In this document: positions 6,618 through 10,429 of the stretch, in pieces | Position numbering within the stretch: the first letter of the stretch is position 1 | Layout of the letters: each line of letters opens with the position of its first letter | Source of the DNA: an uncultured Brevibacterium sp. | GTDB lineage: Bacteria; Actinomycetota; Actinomycetes; Actinomycetales; Brevibacteriaceae | Length of the DNA: 10,429 nucleotides | Direction of reading: 5' to 3' | Assembly (NCBI GenBank): GCA_902489185.1 | Contig: CABTZC010000044.1 | Span: 1 to 10,429 of the forward strand | Notes under the pieces: model-generated | What the model was told of the DNA's origin: nothing | Database searches by the model: none | What the model saw: only the letters and a program-made list of their open reading frames with translations | Program-made: the position numbers and the translations under genes

Positions 6618-7493
6618 TTAAACGCGGTCTACGTCAAAGGTGTTGCACTTGGTGGGTGAGCCGGAGTCGTAGCCGCGTTTGAACCAGGTCATGCGCTGTT
6701 CGGCTGAGCCGTGCGTGAAGTTCTCCGGGGTAACGCGACCGCCCGAGGTCTCTTGGATGTGGTCGTCACCGATGGCTCCCGCTGTGCCCAGTGCGGCTTC
6801 GATGTCTGAGTCCGTGAGAGGTTCAAGGTAAGGCTGACCCTGAGGACCGTGGGTCTTGGTAGCGTTGGCTGCCCACACGCCCGCGTAGCAATCCGCTTGA
6901 AGTTCTAGGCGAACGGCGTTGGATTGCGGGCCCGTCTTTCCGTCGCGAGTCCGGTTGATGTCACCCGTGATTTTCTGAATGTGGTGCCCAAATTCGTGGG
7001 CCACCACGTATTCTTCTGGGAGCGGTCCTTCCTTAGCGCCCAATTGTTTGCGCATCTGTTCAAAGAAGGACGTGTCGAAGTACGCGGTTTCATCGGCAGG
7101 GCAGTAGAACGGCCCCATGTTGCTGTTCCCTTGACCGCAACCCGTGTTCCACGTGCCACTGGTAAGTTGTACGCTGGGGCTGCGGTATTGCTCGCCCAAC
7201 TCGTTCGTGCCGGTGGGCCAGTAGTCGTTGAGGCTGTTGACGGTTCCCACGATGCGGCATTCGACATCGCGGTTCGCGTCCTCGCCCGTGCGGCACTTCT
7301 CAGAGAGGTCTTCTTGGCTCTGCTGGGACTGCTCACCCGAGCCCAATTGGTTAAGGACTGCTTCTGGCCCAAAGAAGATCAAACCGAGAACCAAAAGCGC
7401 AACTCCACCAATGCCACCGCCGATCATGACGGGCGCGCCACGACCTCGGGAAACCTGGGAGCTGTCAAGCTGAGAGTTGGGATTGAAGGTCAT
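6618..7493 (-). CDS. Membrane-anchored neutral zinc metallopeptidase (YpfJ/Zn_peptidase family)
   Basis: The 291-aa protein has a short cytoplasmic N-terminus and one hydrophobic segment at about 22-42 (MIGGGIGGVALLVLGLIFFG). A Q/S-rich linker follows, then an extracytoplasmic catalytic domain. The zinc motif HEFGH (166-170) lies in VVAHEFGHHIQK, with E197 in RLELQADCYAGVWA as the probable third ligand. Six cysteines outside the membrane (67, 79, 119, 131, 202, 283) suggest up to three disulfides. This matches the YpfJ-like neutral zinc metallopeptidases (PF04228), whose substrates are largely unknown. There is no ribosome binding site before the ATG at 7493, and a -10-like TACACT lies 6 nt upstream, so a leaderless mRNA is likely. 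It is convergent with sufT and divergent from the RNase H gene, and no link to Fe-S assembly is evident. Confidence 0.93.
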   Translation of the reverse strand: MTFNPNSQLDSSQVSRGRGAPVMIGGGIGGVALLVLGLIFFGPEAVLNQLGSGEQSQQSQEDLSEKCRTGEDANRDVECRIVGTVNSLNDYWPTGTNELGEQYRSPSVQLTSGTWNTGCGQGNSNMGPFYCPADETAYFDTSFFEQMRKQLGAKEGPLPEEYVVAHEFGHHIQKITGDINRTRDGKTGPQSNAVRLELQADCYAGVWAANATKTHGPQGQPYLEPLTDSDIEAALGTAGAIGDDHIQETSGGRVTPENFTHGSAEQRMTWFKRGYDSGSPTKCNTFDVDRV

Positions 7494-7499
7494 AGGGTT

Positions 7500-7505
7500 A
7501 GTGTA
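7500..7505 (-). promoter_or_regulatory. Candidate -10 element giving a leaderless peptidase mRNA
   Basis: TACACT on the minus strand ends 6 nt before the ATG at 7493. A transcript would start at or next to the A of the start codon, which fits the lack of a Shine-Dalgarno sequence. No good -35 is visible. Only 51 bp separate the two divergent genes here, so their control elements must overlap. Confidence 0.35.
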
Positions 7506-7544
7506 TTGGACTGATCAACAACTCCGTTCACACTTGGAGGTAAT

Positions 7545-8198
7545 GTGCTGGAAGTCGCATGTGACGGCTCCGCGTTAGGCAACCCCGGACCAGCGGGCTG
7601 GGCGTGGGTCATTGACGACAAACGTTGGGCAGCCGGCGGGTGGGAAGAGTCGACGAACAACCGGGCTGAACTCCAAGCGGTTATCGAGATCCTCAAAGCG
7701 ACTGCGCACACCAATGAAGACCTCCTGATTCTGGCCGACTCCAAGTATGTGATTAATTCGGTCACCAAATGGATGCCCGTGTGGAGGCTCAAAGGGTGGA
7801 AGAAAGCTAACGGGCAGGACGTCCTCAACCGCGACCTGATGGAAGAGTTGTGGGAACAGGTCGATGCGCTTGAGAAGTCGGGACGTAAGCTGAAGTTCCA
7901 GTGGGTCAAAGGGCACTCCAACCATGAGCTCAACGAGGCGGCAGACCAACGCGCCCGCGCCGTCGCAACAGCCATTCGCGACAACGGCGAGCAAGACCTC
8001 GGGCCTGGGCTGGGGACTGGCGAAAAGCCCGAGGTGGCTGGGCAGCCGGTCGACACCGTGAACGTGTGGTGCCCGCTGGAGAAGGATTTGGCTGATCAGA
8101 TTGTGGAGCGCGCGAAGGCGCTGGGACTGACTCCGCACGCGCTTTTGGCGCAGATCATTGAGGTGGGGTGGAAGGAACACCGTGATAGCGGCAAGTAA
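7545..8198 (+). CDS. rnhA: Ribonuclease HI with a C-terminal RHH-like extension
   Basis: RNase HI cleaves the RNA strand of RNA-DNA hybrids. The catalytic domain spans about 1-145 of 217 aa. It has the four acidic residues D7 (ACDGSALGNPG), E42 (NNRAELQA), D65 (LADSKYV) and D134 (NEAADQRA), plus H124 in VKGHSNHELN. The GTG at 7545 follows GGAGG (7536-7540) with a short 4-nt spacing. An in-frame stop at 7512-7514 rules out earlier starts. A linker rich in G, P and E (about 146-170) leads to a tail at about 171-213, where a strand-like VNVWCPLE is followed by two predicted helices, DLADQIVERAKALG and TPHALLAQIIEVGWKEH. This pattern looks like a ribbon-helix-helix fold. Plain RNase HI is about 150 aa, so the tail is an addition. 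It overlaps the ABC-F gene by 17 nt. Confidence 0.9.
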   Translation: MLEVACDGSALGNPGPAGWAWVIDDKRWAAGGWEESTNNRAELQAVIEILKATAHTNEDLLILADSKYVINSVTKWMPVWRLKGWKKANGQDVLNRDLMEELWEQVDALEKSGRKLKFQWVKGHSNHELNEAADQRARAVATAIRDNGEQDLGPGLGTGEKPEVAGQPVDTVNVWCPLEKDLADQIVERAKALGLTPHALLAQIIEVGWKEHRDSGK

Positions 8199-9780
8199 CT
8201 TGGAGATCATGGTGGGCTCGCGCACGCTCATGTCGAAGGTGAACTTCCGGGTGGACAAGGGCGACCGGGTCGGGCTCGTGGGCCGGAACGGTGCGGGGAA
8301 GACCACACTTACCAAGGTGCTGATGAGCGAGGTGCTACCGTCGGACGGGACGGTGTCGGTGTCCGGGTCCGTGGGGTACTTGCCGCAGGACCCGCGTAGT
8401 GGAAAGCCTACGGAGACCGCTAAGGAGCGCGTGTTGGGGGCGCGGGATCTGGATGTGATTGCCAGGCGGATGCGTAAGGCCGAGCGAGCCATGAGCGACC
8501 CGGATCCGGACGTGGCGGCGAAGGCGATCGACAAGTATCCGCGAATCGAGGCTGAGTTTATTGCGGCCGGAGGGTACGCGGCGGAATCAGAGGCGTTGGC
8601 GATTGCCGCGAACCTGGGGCTGGACGAGCAGCTGATGGGACAGGAGTTGCAGACGTTGTCGGGTGGGCAGCGGCGGCGAGTAGAGCTGGCGCGGATTCTG
8701 TTTCACCAGCCTGACACCATGATTCTGGACGAGCCTACGAACCACCTCGATGCGGAGTCCGTCCAGTGGTTGCGCGACTATCTGGCCAAGTACTCCGGTG
8801 GGCTGATCATCATTTCGCACGACCTCAACTTGATTGAGGAGGTCGTGAACAAAGTGTTCTACCTGGATGCGACGCGGCAGGTCATTGACATCTACTCGAT
8901 GGGGTACAAGCAATACCTGAAACAGCGCGAGGCCGATGAGCGGCGTCGTAAGCGTGAGCGTGCGAATACGGAGAAGAAGGCGTCTGCGCTGGTGGCTCAG
9001 GCCGAGAAGATGCGCGCGAAGGCCACCAAGGCGGTGGCGGCGCAGTCGATGCTCAAGCGCGCCGAACGCATGATGGCGGGGCTTGAGGAGGAACGCCAAA
9101 TCGACAAGGTGGCGAGTTTGCGGTTCCCCACGCCTGCCTCGTGTGGCAAGGTGCCGTTGACTGGTTCTGGGTTGTCTAAATCGTACGGGTCGACGGAAGT
9201 GTTTATGGACGTGGACTTGGCGATTGACAGGGGCTCGCGGGTCGTGATTTTGGGGTTCAACGGTGCGGGTAAGACCACACTGTTGAAGATTCTGGCTGGG
9301 TTTGAAAGCCCGGATACTGGGGAAGTGAAGGCCGGGCACGGGCTCAAGCTTGGTTACTACGCGCAGGAGCACGAGACGCTCGATCTTGACCGCACCGTGC
9401 TTGAGAACATGCGGAGTAACGCGCCGGATCTCGATGACACGCAGGTGCGCACGGTGCTGGGATCGTTCCTGTTCAGCGGCGACGACGTGAATAAGCCCGC
9501 TAAGGTGCTGTCCGGTGGCGAGAAGACGCGGTTGGCGCTGGCGACGCTGGTGGTGTCGTCGGCGAATGTGCTGCTACTGGACGAGCCCACGAACAACCTG
9601 GATCCGGCCAGCCGCGAAGAGATTTTGTCCGCGATTCGTCGCTACGAGGGCGCGATCATTCTGGTGACCCACGACGAAGGAGCTGTCCAAGCGTTGGATC
9701 CCGACCGGGTGCTGCTGCTGCCTGACGGTGACGAGGACCACTGGAACGACTCGTATTTGGACCTGGTGTCGCTGGCTTAG
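8182..9780 (+). CDS. ABC-F family ATPase (translation factor type)
   Basis: The protein is 532 aa with two ABC domains and no membrane segments. Domain 1 has Walker A GRNGAGKTT (34-42), LSGGQRRR (159-166), Walker B MILDEPTNHLD (180-190) and H213. Domain 2 has GFNGAGKTT (358-366), LSGGEKTR (443-450), VLLLDEPTNNLD (463-474) and H497. A charged helical linker between them, rich in K, R, E and A (about 245-305), is the ribosome-reaching P-site tRNA interaction region of ABC-F proteins. Size and motifs fit the Rv1473-type actinobacterial ABC-F, which lies near suf in mycobacteria as well. It probably acts on stalled or antibiotic-bound ribosomes, and resistance versus housekeeping cannot be told from sequence. 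The GTG at 8182 is chosen for GAAGGA (8171-8176) 5 nt upstream. A TTG at 8158 would add 8 residues. Confidence 0.93.
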   Translation: MIAASNLEIMVGSRTLMSKVNFRVDKGDRVGLVGRNGAGKTTLTKVLMSEVLPSDGTVSVSGSVGYLPQDPRSGKPTETAKERVLGARDLDVIARRMRKAERAMSDPDPDVAAKAIDKYPRIEAEFIAAGGYAAESEALAIAANLGLDEQLMGQELQTLSGGQRRRVELARILFHQPDTMILDEPTNHLDAESVQWLRDYLAKYSGGLIIISHDLNLIEEVVNKVFYLDATRQVIDIYSMGYKQYLKQREADERRRKRERANTEKKASALVAQAEKMRAKATKAVAAQSMLKRAERMMAGLEEERQIDKVASLRFPTPASCGKVPLTGSGLSKSYGSTEVFMDVDLAIDRGSRVVILGFNGAGKTTLLKILAGFESPDTGEVKAGHGLKLGYYAQEHETLDLDRTVLENMRSNAPDLDDTQVRTVLGSFLFSGDDVNKPAKVLSGGEKTRLALATLVVSSANVLLLDEPTNNLDPASREEILSAIRRYEGAIILVTHDEGAVQALDPDRVLLLPDGDEDHWNDSYLDLVSLA

Positions 9781-9790
9781 GTGCGTTTTG

Positions 9791-9845
9791 CCGCCGAGGT
9801 GGTGGTTAGTTTGTTTTCCACCGCCGAGGTGGACGTTGGGTTGTT
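9791..9845 (+). repeat. Imperfect tandem pair, 25-bp units with 30-bp period
   Basis: CCGCCGAGGTGG occurs at 9791-9802 and again at 9821-9832. Extended to 25 bp (9791-9815 and 9821-9845) the copies match at about 21 positions, both ending in TTGTT. The second copy also forms the dyad CCACC-N5-GGTGG at 9818-9832. It lies just after the ABC-F stop and has no known role. Confidence 0.6.
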
Positions 9846-9871
9846 GCCTTTGGAGCTAGCTTGAGGACGCG

Positions 9872-9902
9872 AGGCGTCTCCCGTTAAGGGAGGCGCCTTT
9901 TC
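9872..9902 (+). terminator. Rho-independent terminator after the rnhA and ABC-F genes
   Basis: An 11-bp stem (AGGCGTCTCCC at 9872-9882 with GGGAGGCGCCT at 9888-9898, one T-G wobble) closes a 5-nt GTTAA loop. It is followed by TTT and a further T, then C. It lies about 92 nt after the ABC-F stop and faces the + strand. Confidence 0.8.
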
Positions 9903-9935
9903 GGCTTCCGAGCTGAACGCTTGCGGTTTCTTTGA

Positions 9936-9963
9936 CTGAGCACTTGTTCGAAAATAAATCGAA
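9936..9963 (+). promoter_or_regulatory. TTCGA dyads and a possible degenerate SOS box
   Basis: TTCGA (9947-9951) and TCGAA (9959-9963) form an inverted repeat around an AT-rich 7-nt spacer. The pairing extends outward with one bulge (TTGTTCGA and TCGAAACAA). The stretch 9936-9951, CTGAGCACTTGTTCGA, keeps one full half of an actinobacterial LexA-type site (TCGAAC-N4-GTTCGA) and about 3 of 6 bases of the other half. A third TTCGAA occurs at 9994-9999 within the promoter spacer. Regulation of the next gene through these is speculative. Confidence 0.3.
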
Positions 9964-9981
9964 ACAAAATGAGCAAAACCC

Positions 9982-10011
9982 TTGACTCTCGTATTCGAAC
10001 GCAAATAGAAT
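9982..10011 (+). promoter_or_regulatory. Strong sigma70-type promoter for the last gene
   Basis: TTGACT at 9982-9987 (5 of 6) is followed by an 18-nt spacer and TAGAAT at 10006-10011 (5 of 6). The surrounding DNA is distinctly AT-richer than the coding regions. Transcription would start near 10018, just ahead of the ribosome binding site AAAGGAGGT at 10022-10030. Confidence 0.75.
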
Positions 10012-10038
10012 AGGGGTGTGTAAAGGAGGTGACACCAC

Positions 10039-10429
10039 ATGACCGCAACAGATCATCATGTACGCAATGACGTGTATGAGGGGCCGGCTGTTGAACTATT
10101 CGAAACAGTCAAGGACACCACACGCATCATGGATGAAGCACGTGTGAAACAAGCCGAAGCAGTCGCTGCTTTGATCAGCGCTCACATTGTGCCTGTGGAT
10201 GATTTCACCGGTGGCATGCACGCAGTGTTCACCTCCACCCCTGGTGCTGGCCCGCTTGTCACTAACGGGAAAGCAGGGCAAAGCTCTGGTGCTCGTGGGT
10301 CTGTGGGTGTGGATGATGTGGTGGCGTGTGTGGCTTTGCCTACGGGGGAAGTGGCAACGGTTGCCAGTGTTGAACGGGTACCTGGTGAACTGCCTACTCC
10401 GACTGAGGGCGTGTTGGCGAAGGTTTTGG
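10039..10429 (+). CDS. 5' part of a gene cut by the window edge, possibly a DUF222/HNH-type protein
   Basis: An open frame of 130 codons runs to the right edge from an ATG at 10039, which is preceded by AAAGGAGGT with 8 nt spacing and a good promoter. The N-terminus begins MTATDHHVRNDVYEGPAVEL. It has a probable amphipathic helix at about 19-49 (LFETVKDTTRIMDEARVKQA onward), then a G/S/A/V-rich, low-complexity stretch with no catalytic motif. This resembles the variable N-termini of actinobacterial DUF222-containing HNH endonuclease-like proteins, but that is a guess from style. No HNH motif is within the window. The stretch could instead be the start of another family. That the gene is real is well supported by its start signals and open frame. 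Confidence 0.7.
   Translation, partial: MTATDHHVRNDVYEGPAVELFETVKDTTRIMDEARVKQAEAVAALISAHIVPVDDFTGGMHAVFTSTPGAGPLVTNGKAGQSSGARGSVGVDDVVACVALPTGEVATVASVERVPGELPTPTEGVLAKVL

Noticed and set aside
6616..6623. GTTTAAAC palindrome at the sufT-peptidase junction as a terminator or site
   Set aside because: It is an 8-bp self-complementary sequence with no loop or T-run, and is too short to support a function.
6924..7514. A + strand open frame of 196 codons opposite the zinc peptidase
   Set aside because: The minus strand encodes a complete HEFGH metallopeptidase. The + frame has no ribosome binding site or domain.
7575..8534. A minus-strand open frame of 319 codons opposite rnhA and the ABC-F gene
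   Set aside because: It spans two genes with clear catalytic motifs on the + strand and has proline/arginine-rich shadow composition and no supported start.
1..10429. tRNA, rRNA, CRISPR array, transposase or riboswitch
   Set aside because: I saw no cloverleaf, regular spacer array, transposase frame or recognisable riboswitch core. The non-coding gaps are short and largely explained by promoters, dyads and a terminator.

Overview
This window carries a complete actinobacterial SUF iron-sulfur cluster assembly operon on the + strand, with housekeeping genes after it. High-GC codon use, frequent GTG starts, the order sufR-sufB-sufD-Rieske-sufC-sufS-sufU-sufT, and an Rv1473-type ABC-F gene downstream all point to an actinobacterium. 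GC looks moderate for that phylum, so a member of Micrococcales or a relative is likely. I cannot name the genus.

Layout. Positions 1-182 hold the apparent 5' end of a divergent minus-strand gene and the control region of the suf operon. That region has a 15-bp dyad, CACAA-N5-TTGTG, overlapping a candidate -10 element, which is a likely SufR operator. Positions 183-6598 are the suf operon: SufR (Fe-S-sensing repressor), SufB and SufD (scaffold), a Rieske-type ferredoxin, SufC (ATPase), SufS (cysteine desulfurase), SufU (zinc-dependent sulfur acceptor) and SufT (MIP18/DUF59 maturation factor). Most junctions overlap by 1-8 nt, which suggests a single transcript with translational coupling. SufS and SufU would supply persulfide sulfur, SufBC2D would build the cluster, and SufT and the Rieske protein would be accessory. 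Apo- versus holo-SufR would set expression.

Positions 6618-7493 carry a convergent membrane-anchored neutral zinc metallopeptidase (YpfJ family). It is divergent from a two-gene unit at 7545-9780: RNase HI with an unusual C-terminal segment resembling a ribbon-helix-helix domain, then an ABC-F ATPase that overlaps it. A rho-independent terminator at about 9872-9901 closes that unit.

Positions 9903-10429 hold a well-formed sigma70-type promoter (TTGACT-18-TAGAAT), a strong ribosome binding site, and the first 130 codons of a gene cut by the window edge. That gene is possibly a DUF222/HNH-type protein.

Nothing here is clearly a new system. The points most worth checking are the near-perfect 24-bp inverted repeat at 1-24/183-206 that brackets the suf control region, the SufR operator candidate, the RNase HI plus RHH-like fusion, and the dyads and possible degenerate SOS box before the last gene.
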